Part shown: positions 24,723 through 34,261 of the stretch, piece by piece | Numbering within the stretch: position 1 is the first letter of the stretch | Layout of the letters: every line of letters begins with the position of its first letter | NCBI RefSeq assembly: GCF_014109725.1 | Contig: NZ_CP058554.1 | Coordinates: forward strand, 3,596,001-3,660,000 | Source: Comamonas piscis | GTDB lineage: Bacteria; Pseudomonadota; Gammaproteobacteria; Burkholderiales; Burkholderiaceae_C | Reading direction: 5' to 3' | Length of the DNA stretch: 64,000 nucleotides | Program-made: the position numbers and the translations under genes | The notes under the pieces: model-generated | Databases searched by the model: none | Told to the model about the DNA's origin: nothing | Seen by the model: only the letters and a program-made list of their open reading frames with translations

Positions 24723-25709
24723 TTAGCCGTTTTTCTGGGTTTGCTCCAAGGCCTTGATTCGGTCCCTCAACGCATGGAGATGTTTTAGGGTAGCGGCGTT
24801 CTTTTCCCAGCTGCCATTGTCGTCGATAGGGAAGAAGCCGGTGTACTGGCCCGGCTGTCTGATCGAACGACTGACCACGGTGGCCGCCGAGATGTGTACA
24901 TTGTCGGCGATTTCCAGGTGACCCAGAATCATTCCAGCGCCTCCGACGGTGCATTGGCGCCCAATTTTGGCGCTTCCCGCAATGCCGACACAGCCGGCCA
25001 TCGCCGAATGCTCGCCAATCTCGACGTTATGGCCGATCTGGACCTGGTTATCGATCTTCACGCCATTGGCAATGATGGTATCCCGCAGTGCTCCGCGGTC
25101 GATGCAGGTGTTGGCCCCGATTTCGACATCGTCACCAATCTGAACACCGCCGAGTTGCTCAATCTTGATCCAGCGCCCGCGCTCGTTGGCAAATCCAAAA
25201 CCATCGCCGCCGATGACGGCGCCTGGTTGCACCAGCACACGCTGGCCCAGCACGCAGTCTGCACCCACCGTCACACGCGAGGTCAGCACGGAATCGGCAC
25301 CGATGACGGCGCCACTGGCAACATGGCACAGCGGCCCGATGGATGCCGAAGCATGCACGATGGCCCCCTCTTCCACCACCGCCGAGGGATGGATGCCAGC
25401 AGTCACCGGGCGAATCGCATGGTGCTTGCGCCACAGCTGCGTCAGCCGCGCAAAGTAGAGATAGGGGTTATCGACGACGAGGTAGCTGCCGCCGCGCTGG
25501 CGGGCTTTCTCCTGCATCTGTGCACTGACTGCTATACAGCCCGCCTGTGAGGCCAGCATCTGGCCTTGCAGCTTGGGGTTGCTCAGAAAACTGAAATCCT
25601 GGGGGCCGGCATCTTCGAGCGAGGCGATTGCCTGGATCTCCATCGCTGGATCTCCTTGCTCAAGCTGCCCTCCCAGGACCTCAATGATCTGTGCTAGCTG
25701 CAGGCTCAC
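24723..25709 (-). CDS. lpxD: UDP-3-O-(3-hydroxyacyl)glucosamine N-acyltransferase LpxD
   Basis: This 328-residue enzyme adds the N-linked hydroxyacyl chain in lipid A synthesis. An N-terminal uridine-binding domain (about residues 1-100, IEVLGGQLEQGDPAMEIQAI) is followed by a left-handed beta helix with many hexapeptide repeats. The catalytic His lies in VQIGHNVEIGEHSAMAGCVG. The C-terminal helix ends LKHLHALRDRIKALEQ. It follows skp by 13 bp. Confidence 0.98.
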   Translation of the reverse strand: MSLQLAQIIEVLGGQLEQGDPAMEIQAIASLEDAGPQDFSFLSNPKLQGQMLASQAGCIAVSAQMQEKARQRGGSYLVVDNPYLYFARLTQLWRKHHAIRPVTAGIHPSAVVEEGAIVHASASIGPLCHVASGAVIGADSVLTSRVTVGADCVLGQRVLVQPGAVIGGDGFGFANERGRWIKIEQLGGVQIGDDVEIGANTCIDRGALRDTIIANGVKIDNQVQIGHNVEIGEHSAMAGCVGIAGSAKIGRQCTVGGAGMILGHLEIADNVHISAATVVSRSIRQPGQYTGFFPIDDNGSWEKNAATLKHLHALRDRIKALEQTQKNG

Positions 25710-25722
25710 GCGTACCTCTGTC

Positions 25723-26244
25723 TTACTTGCCAGCGGCAGAAGCGTTCAGGGCCTTCAGAACTTTTTCAGTGATGTCGAACTTGGGGTTGATGTAGACCGC
25801 TTCTTGCAGCACCACATCGTACTTTTCCTGCTCGGCGACTTGCTTGACCACCTTGTTGGCGCGCTCCAGCACTTGCGACAGCTCTTCGCTCTTGCGGGCG
25901 CTGAGGTCTTCCTGGAATTCGCGGCGCTTGCGCTGGAATTCACGGTCCTGGTCCACCAATTGGCGCTGGCGCGTCACGCGCTGGCTTTCGGACAGCGTAG
26001 GCGCTTCGCGCTCAAACTTCTCGCCAGCGGTCTTGAGGACATTGCCCTGGTCCAGCAGGTCCTTTTCACGCTTGGAGAACTCGGCCTCCAGCTTGGTCTG
26101 CGCAGCCTTGGCGGCGTTGGCTTCGCGGAAGATGCGATCGGTGTTGACAAAACCTGCCTTGAACTCTTGGGCCTGCGCCGTAGCGCCAAAGGACAGCGCT
26201 GCTGCCAATACCAGCAGTGGGAAAGAACGAGATACGGTTTTCAT
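25723..26244 (-). CDS. skp: Periplasmic chaperone Skp/OmpH
   Basis: This 173-residue periplasmic holdase delivers unfolded outer-membrane proteins to the Bam complex. A signal peptide ends in ALSFGATAQAQE, and the mature protein begins FKAGFVNTDRIFRE. A long charged helical region over about residues 45-140 (QTKLEAEFSKREKDLLDQGN) forms the tentacle hairpins. The ATG and the bamA stop share bases (TAATG), so the two are translationally coupled, in line with their joint function. Confidence 0.95.
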   Translation of the reverse strand: MKTVSRSFPLLVLAAALSFGATAQAQEFKAGFVNTDRIFREANAAKAAQTKLEAEFSKREKDLLDQGNVLKTAGEKFEREAPTLSESQRVTRQRQLVDQDREFQRKRREFQEDLSARKSEELSQVLERANKVVKQVAEQEKYDVVLQEAVYINPKFDITEKVLKALNASAAGK

Positions 26245-28541
26245 TAGAAAGATGTTCCGATTTGGAATTGCAATTTCTGGATTTTATCGCCTGTGAATTT
26301 GCGAACTGGCTGAGCATAAGCCAAACGCAGCGGTCCCAGTGGGGAAATCCAGCTCAACCCGATACCTGCAGACGCACGCATTTCATTCAGTTTCAAATCC
26401 TGCTCATCACCCCAGACATTGCCGGCGTCCACAAAGGCAAACCAGCGGAAGGTACGGTCGTTACCGGTACCGGGCATGGGGCCGATGAACTCGGCGTTCA
26501 ACGTGACCTTCTTGGCACCACCCAGAGTGGCACCGGTCACGTCACGGGGACCCAGGGTGTTTTGTTCGAAGCCGCGCACCGAGCCCAGACCACCGGAGAA
26601 GTAGTTCTTGAACACGGGGAAGACCCGGCCGCCCATGCCCTTGCCCCAGCCAGCTTCACCATTGAGGGCAATGGTGTAGCGCTTGTTCAGTGGCAGGTAC
26701 TGCTGGATCTGGTAGTTGCCCTTCAAGTAACGGGCATCGCCGAACAGCGACCACTCGGAACTGAGCTTCTGCAGACGGCCGGAGTTAGGCGCCAAGGCGC
26801 TGTCCCGGCTGTCGCGCGACCAACCCAGGGTCAGCGGGAAGTTCAGGCTGGTATCACCATAGCGCGTGGCGTAGTCCAGATAAGCGGCAGGCATGTTGGT
26901 ACCGAGCTTGATGCGGGTATTTTCCAAACCGCCGCCGACATAGACGGTATCCAGTTCGCTGAACGGAATGCCAAAGCGCACGCTGGCACCGGTCGTCACG
27001 ATCTGGTAGTTACCGCCCTGCTCGTCATAAGGACGGTCGGTACGGTAGTACATGTCATAAGTTCGCGAGATACCGTCCGGTGTGAAATACGGATCGGTGG
27101 TGCTCACCACCAAGGTGCGGTGGTACTTGCTGGTGTTCACGTCAATGCCCAGGTAGTTGCCCGAGCCAAAGACGTTTTCCTGCTTGATACCGAAGGTCAG
27201 CGAGACTTTCTCGGCGCTGGAGTAACCAGCACCCAGCTGCAGCGAGCCGGTGGGCTTTTCCTGCACGGTCATCGTCACGTCGACCTGATCGGGTGCGCCA
27301 GGCACTTCCTGGGTATCTACCGAGACGTCGTTGAAGAAGCCCAGGCGGTCCACGCGGTCGCGGGACAGCTTGATCTTGTCCGAGTCGTACCAGGAGGCTT
27401 CGTACTGGCGAATCTCGCGGCGCACCACTTCGTCACGGGTGCGGTTGTTGCCCGCCACGTTCACACGGCGCACATAGGCGCGGCGCGATGGCTCGGCCTT
27501 CAGCACCAGGTCAACGCGGTTGTTTTCGCGGTCGATCTCCGGCACAGCTTCCACGCGTGAGAACGCATAGCCGAAGCTGCCAAAGTGGTCGGTGAAGCGC
27601 TTGGTGGTTTCGGTCACGCGGTCGGCGTTGTAGGGCTCACCGGGCTTGATCGAGATCAGCGACTTGAACTCGTCTTCACGCTCCAGGTAGTTGCCTTCGA
27701 GCTTGATGCCCGAAACCACATACTTGGGGCCTTCATGGATCTGCAGATTGATGGAGATGCGTTCTTTGTCCGGCGAGATCGACACTTCGGTCGAGTCAAT
27801 GCGGAACTCCAGGTAGCCACGCGAGAGGTAGTAGGACTTGAGCGTCTCCAGGTCGGCGTTGAACTTGGAGCTGGAGTAGCGATCGCTCTTGGTGTACCAG
27901 CTCAGCCAGCCACCGGTGTCCTGGTCGAACAGGTCCGTCAAGGTCGATTCCTTGAAGTCCTTGTTGCCGGAGATATGGATTTCCTTGATCTTCGCTGCAT
28001 CACCTTCGGTGACGGTGAAGGTCAGGTTGACCCGGTTGCGCTCGATAGGCGTGACCGTGGTCACCACTTCGGCCGCATACAGGCTCTTGTTGATGTACTG
28101 GCGCTTGAGCTCTTGCTCGGCGCGGTCGGTCAGGGCCTTGTCGTAAGGACGGCCTTCAGTCAGGCCGACATCACGCATGGCCTTCTTCATGGCGTCCTTG
28201 TCGAACTCCTTGGTTCCCAGGAAGTCGACATTGGCAATGGTGGGGCGCTCTTCGACCACCACCACCAGCACGGTGCCATTGGCTTCCAGGCGGACGTCCT
28301 TGAACAAACCGAGCGCGAACAAGGCGCGGATCGCCGCAGAGCCCTTTTCGTCGTTGTAGTCCTCGCCCACATGCAAGGGCATGGACGCGAAGATCGTGCC
28401 GGGCTCAACGCGCTGGAGGCCTTCGACACGGATGTCCTGAATGGTAAATGGGTCCAAAGCCCACGACAGCTTGGCAAGCAGCATCAACGCCGCTGCAGCC
28501 GTGGTCTTGCGAAGAAGCGAAGAAGGGATGGAATATGTCAT
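26244..28541 (-). CDS. bamA: Outer-membrane protein assembly factor BamA
   Basis: This 765-residue outer-membrane protein is the core of the beta-barrel assembly machine. A signal peptide (ending LLAKLSWA) is followed by five POTRA domains starting FTIQDIRVEGLQRVEPGTIF, then the Omp85 barrel from about residue 420. The barrel has the conserved RGF motif (GSVRGFEQNTLGPRDVTG) and ends in FQIGTSF, with the terminal Phe expected of a barrel. Start 28541 gives a normal signal peptide; the longer frame has no good start. It lies 47 bp after rseP. Confidence 0.98.
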   Translation of the reverse strand: MTYSIPSSLLRKTTAAAALMLLAKLSWALDPFTIQDIRVEGLQRVEPGTIFASMPLHVGEDYNDEKGSAAIRALFALGLFKDVRLEANGTVLVVVVEERPTIANVDFLGTKEFDKDAMKKAMRDVGLTEGRPYDKALTDRAEQELKRQYINKSLYAAEVVTTVTPIERNRVNLTFTVTEGDAAKIKEIHISGNKDFKESTLTDLFDQDTGGWLSWYTKSDRYSSSKFNADLETLKSYYLSRGYLEFRIDSTEVSISPDKERISINLQIHEGPKYVVSGIKLEGNYLEREDEFKSLISIKPGEPYNADRVTETTKRFTDHFGSFGYAFSRVEAVPEIDRENNRVDLVLKAEPSRRAYVRRVNVAGNNRTRDEVVRREIRQYEASWYDSDKIKLSRDRVDRLGFFNDVSVDTQEVPGAPDQVDVTMTVQEKPTGSLQLGAGYSSAEKVSLTFGIKQENVFGSGNYLGIDVNTSKYHRTLVVSTTDPYFTPDGISRTYDMYYRTDRPYDEQGGNYQIVTTGASVRFGIPFSELDTVYVGGGLENTRIKLGTNMPAAYLDYATRYGDTSLNFPLTLGWSRDSRDSALAPNSGRLQKLSSEWSLFGDARYLKGNYQIQQYLPLNKRYTIALNGEAGWGKGMGGRVFPVFKNYFSGGLGSVRGFEQNTLGPRDVTGATLGGAKKVTLNAEFIGPMPGTGNDRTFRWFAFVDAGNVWGDEQDLKLNEMRASAGIGLSWISPLGPLRLAYAQPVRKFTGDKIQKLQFQIGTSF

Positions 28542-28588
28542 TTGTGATAGCAACCAGAGCCGCTCATTATGCAGCAGGGGCAAGAAAT

Positions 28589-29950
28589 TCAGCCCAAGAG
28601 CCGGGACAAATCGTTAAAGAACGCAATGCACATCATGAGCAGCAAAACGGCTATACCGCCTTTTTGCAAGCGCTCCATCCATTGCAGGGTGGGTGGCTTG
28701 CCGGTAACAGCCTCCCAAAGATAATACATCAGGTGACCACCATCGAGCACCGGCAGCGGCAGCAGATTGAGCACGCCTAGACTCACGCTGATGAGGGCCA
28801 GAAAGGCCAGGTACTGGGTCAGTCCGATCTCGGCCGACTTGCCTGCGTACTCGGCAATCGTCAATGGGCCGCTGATGTTCTGCAGCGAGGCCTGGCCGAT
28901 GACCATCTTGGCCATCATCTTGACTGTGAGCGCAGAAACCTCCCAGGTCTTCTGCACGCCACGGCTGAGTCCTTCCCAGGGACCATAGCGCACATCCACC
29001 ATCGCGGGCGGCGCGCCAATATAGGCACCCAGGCGTCCGATCTTGTTACCGCCATCTTCGCTTTGCGTCAGTTGTACGGGCACATGCACTTGCGCTCCGT
29101 TGCGCGACACCAGCCAGTCCTGCATGGCAGGCACCGCCTGCTCGCCCGAGGCACGGATCATGCGGCGCAGCTCACCACCATCGCCTACGCGTGCACCATC
29201 GATGGACAACACCTTGTCACCCTTGCGCAGCGCCGATTGCGCAGCAGCACTGCCCGCTTCAAAGTCGCCCAGCACCGCATCGGTCCAGGGGTGGGTCAGG
29301 CCGATCTTTTCGAGCAGTTTGACATCTGCCTCGCGCGCATCCAGGCTGGATAACGCCAAGCGGTAGCTGCGCTCTGCAGCGCCCGCGCCGGGGCGGGCAC
29401 TCAATGCCACATCCTTGCCGCTGAGCGCGGCTTGCGCCACAAACCAGCGCAGGTCGTCGAGCGAGCGTACGGCTTCGGGTTCCGCATCAGGGAAACCCAT
29501 GGACACAATCTCTTCACCGCCTTGCATGCCCGACTGCGCCAGCAAGCTGGCAGCGGGCGGTGTGCCCACAATGGCGGCGGGCTCGCGCACGCCCACCCAG
29601 TTCACACAGGCGTACAACAGCACGGCCAGCAGCAGGTTGGCCAGCGGGCCAGCGGCCACGATGGCAGCACGCGCGCGCAGCGGCTGCACATTGAATGCCA
29701 GATGGCGCTCCTCGGCAGCTACCGGTGCTTCGCGCTCATCGAGCATGCGCACATAGCCACCCAGCGGGATGGCGCTGATGACAAATTCGGTGTCTGCGCC
29801 CTTCTTCTTCCAGCGCAGCAACGGGCGGCCAAAGCCCAGCGAAAAACGCAGTACTTTCACACCGCAGGCCACCGCCACGCGGTAGTGGCCATATTCGTGC
29901 ACGGCGATCAAGATGGCCAGCGCAACGACGAATGCAACAACGGTCAACAT
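28589..29950 (-). CDS. rseP: RIP metalloprotease RseP
   Basis: This 453-residue inner-membrane site-2 protease cleaves anti-sigma factor RseA and signal peptide remnants. The zinc site HEYGH (residues 18-22) lies in the first transmembrane segment, and the third ligand lies in LLPLPVLDGGHLMYYLWEAV. Two PDZ-like regions lie between them (about residues 120-300). The order dxr-rseP-bamA is conserved in proteobacteria and ties envelope stress sensing to outer-membrane assembly. Confidence 0.98.
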   Translation of the reverse strand: MLTVVAFVVALAILIAVHEYGHYRVAVACGVKVLRFSLGFGRPLLRWKKKGADTEFVISAIPLGGYVRMLDEREAPVAAEERHLAFNVQPLRARAAIVAAGPLANLLLAVLLYACVNWVGVREPAAIVGTPPAASLLAQSGMQGGEEIVSMGFPDAEPEAVRSLDDLRWFVAQAALSGKDVALSARPGAGAAERSYRLALSSLDAREADVKLLEKIGLTHPWTDAVLGDFEAGSAAAQSALRKGDKVLSIDGARVGDGGELRRMIRASGEQAVPAMQDWLVSRNGAQVHVPVQLTQSEDGGNKIGRLGAYIGAPPAMVDVRYGPWEGLSRGVQKTWEVSALTVKMMAKMVIGQASLQNISGPLTIAEYAGKSAEIGLTQYLAFLALISVSLGVLNLLPLPVLDGGHLMYYLWEAVTGKPPTLQWMERLQKGGIAVLLLMMCIAFFNDLSRLLG

Positions 29951-30005
29951 TGCTCAAGCCCTTGCTATCAAAAACGCGATTCTACTGAGGCGGGCAATAG
30001 CCCTC

Positions 30006-31178
30006 TCAAACCGCCAGCTCCGAGATGGTGGTTTCGGCGTAGGCGCGCACTTCGGCATCCAGCGCCAGCAGCGCATCAATGCTGCCCGGCGCCTGCGGCT
30101 GCACGCCTTCCAGCGCCTGTGCATTGACCTGGTAGATCTGGTCAAAGCGCATGCGGCCATCGAGGAAAGCGGCCACCGCTACCTCGTTGGCGGCATTGAG
30201 CACGGTCGTAGTGCCCTCGGGCGCGCGCAGCGCCTGCCATGACAGGTGCAGGCCCGGGAAGCGCTTTGCGTCCGCTTCTTCAAAGGTCAAGGCCGAGAGC
30301 TTGACGAAATCGAGCGGCGCAGCGCCACTGGCCACGCGCTCTGGCCAGGCCAAACCGCAGGCAATCGGCACGCGCATATCGGGCGTGCCCAGCTGGGCCA
30401 AGACGGAGGCATCACGGAACTGCACCATCGAATGCACGATCTGCTGCGGATGGATAACGACCTGGATCTGCTCGGGCTGCAGGTTGAACAGCCAGCGCGC
30501 CTCGATCACTTCGAGCGCCTTGTTCATCATCGTGGCCGAATCGATGGAGATCTTGCGGCCCATCGCAAAGTTGGGGTGGTTGCCAGCTTGCTGCGGCGTC
30601 ACATCGCGCAAGGTGGCTGGGTCGCGGGTGCGAAACGGCCCGCCTGACGCCGTCAGGATGATGTGGTCCACGCGCTGCGGCCAGACTGCCGGGTCTTCTG
30701 GCAGGCACTGGAAGATCGCCGAGTGCTCGCTGTCAATCGGCAGCAAGGTCGCGCCGCCATCAGCAACCGCATCCATGAACAGCTGGCCACCGACGACCAA
30801 GGCCTCTTTGTTGGCCAGCATCAAACGCTTGCCGGCCTTGGCCGCTGCCACGGCCGGCCGCAGGCCGGCAGCGCCGACAATGGCCGCCATCACCGCATGC
30901 ACATCGCTGTGCGACGCCACCATCTCCAGCGCGGCCTCGCCCTCCAGCACCTCCACCCGGCTACCCTCTTGCTGCAGGCCCTCGCGCAGCGCGCGCGCGG
31001 CGGTGGCACTGGTCATCACCGCATAGCGTGGCTTGAATTGCAGGCACTGCGCCAGCATCAGGTCGGCGCGCGAATGGGCGCTCAACGCAAACACTTGGTA
31101 GAGGTCGGGATGGCGCGCCATCACGTCCAGCGTATTGGTTCCAATCGAGCCCGTCGATCCGAGCACGGTAACTTGCAT
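30006..31178 (-). CDS. dxr: 1-deoxy-D-xylulose 5-phosphate reductoisomerase Dxr
   Basis: This 390-residue enzyme makes MEP in the non-mevalonate isoprenoid pathway. The NADPH motif is MQVTVLGSTGSIG at the N-terminus. LMLANKEALVVGGQLFMDAV and PIDSEHSAIFQCL supply metal and substrate residues, and NFAMGRKISIDSATMMNKAL is the catalytic loop. A GTG at 31196 overlapping the cdsA stop and an ATG at 31184 are also in frame; I chose 31178 because it gives the family N-terminus. The product feeds undecaprenyl diphosphate made by uppS nearby. Confidence 0.97.
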   Translation of the reverse strand: MQVTVLGSTGSIGTNTLDVMARHPDLYQVFALSAHSRADLMLAQCLQFKPRYAVMTSATAARALREGLQQEGSRVEVLEGEAALEMVASHSDVHAVMAAIVGAAGLRPAVAAAKAGKRLMLANKEALVVGGQLFMDAVADGGATLLPIDSEHSAIFQCLPEDPAVWPQRVDHIILTASGGPFRTRDPATLRDVTPQQAGNHPNFAMGRKISIDSATMMNKALEVIEARWLFNLQPEQIQVVIHPQQIVHSMVQFRDASVLAQLGTPDMRVPIACGLAWPERVASGAAPLDFVKLSALTFEEADAKRFPGLHLSWQALRAPEGTTTVLNAANEVAVAAFLDGRMRFDQIYQVNAQALEGVQPQAPGSIDALLALDAEVRAYAETTISELAV

Positions 31179-31192
31179 GGTCATCGCGAGTG

Positions 31193-32047
31193 TCACTTAT
31201 CCAAAAATTGCAGCAGCATCAGCGCCAGCGGTACGGCTGGCAAGATGGCATCGATGCGGTCGAGCACGCCACCGTGGCCAGGCAGCAAGTGGCTGCTGTC
31301 CTTCATGCCGGCGCTGCGCTTGACCAAGGACTCCACCAGGTCGCCAGCCACGCTCATGCCTGCCAAAAACACGCAGGAGACCAGCAACAACCAGGGCGAA
31401 AAATCCCAGAGACGGCTGTAGAGACTGGGAACCTGGGCACCGAAATGGCGGTCTGCCCAGCTCCACACCAAGGCCATCAGCACAACCCCCAGCGCGCCAC
31501 CCCAAACGCCTTCCCAGCTTTTGCCAGGGCTGATCGCCGGAGCCAGCTTGTTCTTGGTAAAACGCAGGCCAAAACGGCGGCCCGCAAAGTAGGCACCGAT
31601 GTCGGCCATCCACACCAAGGCAAACACCGACAGCAGAAAATTCACGCCCATCCATTTGGCCTGGGCAATGGCCAACCAGGCCACCCACAGCGCCAACACA
31701 CCAACCACCAGGCGCAGCGCGCGGGGAATGGGCGCCCAACCCGGCACGCCCGCTTTGAGCAGGTAGGCAGCAATCAATACCCAGGCAGCGCCTGCCACCA
31801 ACCACAGCTGCGGCAGCGCAGCCTGCGTCCAGCCCAGGGCCCAGGCAGCGCCGCACATCAGCAAGGCCACCGCAGCCAGGCCATAGCTAGCCGCAGCCTG
31901 CAGGCCATTGAGGCGCGCCCACTCCCAGGCCGCAGCCACCACAGCCAGCAGCATCAGGGCGGCAAAAGGCACGGGATTGCTAGCCACGATGGCGGGCACG
32001 AGGATCAGCAGGAGAACGATGGCCGTGAGAATGCGTTGCTTAAGCAA
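31193..32047 (-). CDS. cdsA: Phosphatidate cytidylyltransferase CdsA (TTG start)
   Basis: This integral membrane enzyme of about 284 residues makes CDP-diacylglycerol from CTP and phosphatidate. It has about eight hydrophobic segments and the C-terminal signature region KRSAGMKDSSHLLPGHGGVLDR. The reading frame stays open upstream, but the natural N-terminus (LLKQRILTAIVLLLILVPAI) begins at a TTG at 32047 with AGGAG seven bases before it. ATG-only gene finders would start too early. It overlaps the possible GTG start of dxr. Confidence 0.95.
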   Translation of the reverse strand: MLKQRILTAIVLLLILVPAIVASNPVPFAALMLLAVVAAAWEWARLNGLQAAASYGLAAVALLMCGAAWALGWTQAALPQLWLVAGAAWVLIAAYLLKAGVPGWAPIPRALRLVVGVLALWVAWLAIAQAKWMGVNFLLSVFALVWMADIGAYFAGRRFGLRFTKNKLAPAISPGKSWEGVWGGALGVVLMALVWSWADRHFGAQVPSLYSRLWDFSPWLLLVSCVFLAGMSVAGDLVESLVKRSAGMKDSSHLLPGHGGVLDRIDAILPAVPLALMLLQFLDK

Positions 32048-32108
32048 ATGGTGCTCCTGGAAAAAAGAAAACTGGTACCCGCTGTAGCAGGAACCAGTCA
32101 TGTGCGCC

Positions 32109-32822
32109 CTAGGCTGCAGAGGGAGCCAGCTGCTCCGAGGTCTTGCCAAAGCGCCGCTCACGCTGCTGGAACTCGGCGATCGCGGCATCCAAGGCTTGCT
32201 CGTCAAAATCGGGCCACCACTTGTCGCTGAAATACAGCTCCGAATAGGCCGACTGCCAGAGCAGAAAATTGCTGATGCGCATCTCGCCCCCGGTGCGAAT
32301 CAGCAGGTCGGGATCGGGCACATGGGCCAGCGCCATCGCCCCGTTCAGCGCAACTTCGGTGATGGGCTGACCTGCTGCCACCAGCTTGGCAGCGGCTTGG
32401 GCGATATCCCAGCGACCACCGTAGTTGAAGCAGACATTCAGCACCATGCGGTCGTTGTGCGCCGTGGCAGCCTCGGCTTGCGCCAGGCCTGCCTGCACCT
32501 TGGTCGACAAAGACGCGCGGTCACCCACAAAAAACAGGCGGATGCCATCACGCGCCAGCGAAGGCACTTCCTTGGCCAGCGCACCAGCCAACAGGTTCAT
32601 CAGGCCATCCACCTCGTCCGTGGGCCGGTTCCAGTTCTCGGAAGAGAACGCAAACACGGTCAGCACCTTCACGCCACGCTCGGCACAGGCCTTGGCACAG
32701 CGGCGCAGCGCATCAACGCCTTGCTTGTGGCCAGCCAGGCGCGGCAGAAAACGGCGCTTGGCCCAGCGGCCATTGCCATCCATCACGATGGCAATGTGCT
32801 GGGGTATTACAGCTGCAGTCAT
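32109..32822 (-). CDS. uppS: Undecaprenyl diphosphate synthase UppS
   Basis: This 237-residue cis-prenyltransferase makes the C55 carrier lipid for peptidoglycan and O-antigen. The family start PQHIAIVMDGNGRWAKRRFL holds the catalytic Asp. SSENWNRPTDEVDGLMNLL and the C-terminal DLLIRTGGEMRISNFLLWQ and AYSELYF blocks complete the fold. Start 32822 follows frr by 29 bp. A TTG overlapping the frr stop is a less likely start. Confidence 0.98.
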   Translation of the reverse strand: MTAAVIPQHIAIVMDGNGRWAKRRFLPRLAGHKQGVDALRRCAKACAERGVKVLTVFAFSSENWNRPTDEVDGLMNLLAGALAKEVPSLARDGIRLFFVGDRASLSTKVQAGLAQAEAATAHNDRMVLNVCFNYGGRWDIAQAAAKLVAAGQPITEVALNGAMALAHVPDPDLLIRTGGEMRISNFLLWQSAYSELYFSDKWWPDFDEQALDAAIAEFQQRERRFGKTSEQLAPSAA

Positions 32823-32851
32823 GCGAGAAAACACAGATCCATCGAGGCGGA

Positions 32852-33412
32852 TCAAACCGCCATGATGTCTTTTTCTTTCTCGACCACCAGCTGGTCGATC
32901 AGCAGGATGTGCTTGTCGGTGACCTTTTGCACATCGGCTTCCGAACGCTTTTGGTCGTCTTCCGACGCTTCCTTGTCTTTGACCAGCTTCTTGACACCTT
33001 CATTGGCATCACGGCGAAGATTGCGGATGGCGATCTTGGCGTTCTCACCTTCGGACTTGACCAGCTTGGTCATTTCCTTGCGGCGCTCTTCGCTCATGGG
33101 CGGCATCGGCACACGAATCAGATCGCCCATGGACGCGGGGTTCAGACCCAGATCGCTTTCGCGAATCGCCTTCTCCACCTTCGCAGACAGGCCCTTTTCC
33201 CAAGGCGTCACGCTGATGGTGCGGCTGTCGACCAGCGCCACGTTGGCGACCTGGGACAGGGGCACCATCGAGCCGTAGTAATCCACCTGGATGGAATCCA
33301 GCAGCGCAGGGTTGGCGCGGCCGGTACGGATCTTGGTCAGGTTGTTTTTGAAGGCGGCAATCGATTGGTCCATCTTGCCTTCGAGATTCTTCTTGATTTC
33401 TGCGACTGTCAT
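32852..33412 (-). CDS. frr: Ribosome recycling factor Frr
   Basis: This 186-residue factor splits post-termination ribosomes together with EF-G. The tRNA-shaped fold is recognised from AEIKKNLEGKMDQSIAAFKN and the motif LTKIRTGRANPALLDSIQVD. The C-terminal helix has the usual KDKEASEDDQKRSEADVQKV. Start 33412 has AGGAG six bases upstream. It lies downstream of pyrH in the rpsB-tsf-pyrH-frr order. Confidence 0.99.
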   Translation of the reverse strand: MTVAEIKKNLEGKMDQSIAAFKNNLTKIRTGRANPALLDSIQVDYYGSMVPLSQVANVALVDSRTISVTPWEKGLSAKVEKAIRESDLGLNPASMGDLIRVPMPPMSEERRKEMTKLVKSEGENAKIAIRNLRRDANEGVKKLVKDKEASEDDQKRSEADVQKVTDKHILLIDQLVVEKEKDIMAV

Positions 33413-33461
33413 TGTCAACTCCTAACTACCTTATTGTGCCCATGGCGCACGCCAGCTGCCA

Positions 33462-34181
33462 TCAGGCGTAGACCAGCGTGCCTTCTTCTTCACCCATCAC
33501 AACGCGCTTGAGCGCGCCGCTCTTGATGATGGAGAATACACGGATGGGCAGCTTCTGATCGCGGCACAGCGCAAATGCGGTGGCATCCATGATGCCCAGA
33601 TTGCGGTTCATCGCCTCATCAAAACTCAGCTTGGAGTAGAGCGTGGCAGTGGGATCCTTCATCGGATCCGCCGTGTAGACGCCATCCACCTTGGTGGCCT
33701 TGAGCACCAATTCTGCGCCAATTTCAGCACCACGCAGTGCTGCTGCGGTATCGGTGGTAAAGAAAGGGTTGCCGGTGCCTGCGGCAAACACCACCACCTT
33801 GCCCTCTTCGAGGTACTGCAGCGCCTTGGGGCGCACATAGGGCTCGACCACCTGCTCAATCGCAATCGCCGACATCACGCGCGCCGTCAGGCCTTGCTTG
33901 TCCATCGCATCGGCCAGGGCCAATGCATTCATCACCGTAGCCAACATACCCATGTAATCGGCCGTTGCGCGGTCCATACCGACCGAGCCGCCTGCCACAC
34001 CACGGAAGATGTTGCCACCACCAATCACCACGGCCACCTGGACGCCCATGCGCGTGACCTCGGCGATCTCCTCAACCATGCGCACGATGGTGGCGCGGTT
34101 GATGCCAAAAGCATCATCGCCCATCAGAGCTTCACCGGAGAGTTTGAGAAGAATGCGCTTGTGGGCTGGGCTGTTGGACAT
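33462..34181 (-). CDS. pyrH: UMP kinase PyrH
   Basis: This 239-residue hexameric enzyme phosphorylates UMP to UDP. The amino acid kinase fold is recognised from RILLKLSGEALMGDDAFGIN, VQVAVVIGGGNIFRGVAGGS and VVFAAGTGNPFFTTDTAAAL. TKVDGVYTADPMKDPTATLY is the nucleotide loop. A hairpin terminator separates it from tsf, 80 bp upstream. Confidence 0.99.
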   Translation of the reverse strand: MSNSPAHKRILLKLSGEALMGDDAFGINRATIVRMVEEIAEVTRMGVQVAVVIGGGNIFRGVAGGSVGMDRATADYMGMLATVMNALALADAMDKQGLTARVMSAIAIEQVVEPYVRPKALQYLEEGKVVVFAAGTGNPFFTTDTAAALRGAEIGAELVLKATKVDGVYTADPMKDPTATLYSKLSFDEAMNRNLGIMDATAFALCRDQKLPIRVFSIIKSGALKRVVMGEEEGTLVYA

Positions 34182-34230
34182 GGTGATGAGCTCCGGGTGT
34201 GGGGGGATGGGTGAAAAACGATAGGTGAAA

Positions 34231-34252
34231 CAAAGGGGCCGTAGCCCCTTTG
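34231..34252 (-). terminator. Terminator between tsf and pyrH
   Basis: CAAAGGGGC and GCCCCTTTG form a perfect 9-bp stem with loop TACG on the minus strand, followed by TTTC. It lies 9 bp after the tsf stop and probably reduces read-through to pyrH. Confidence 0.7.
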
Positions 34253-34261
34253 TCAGGATGA

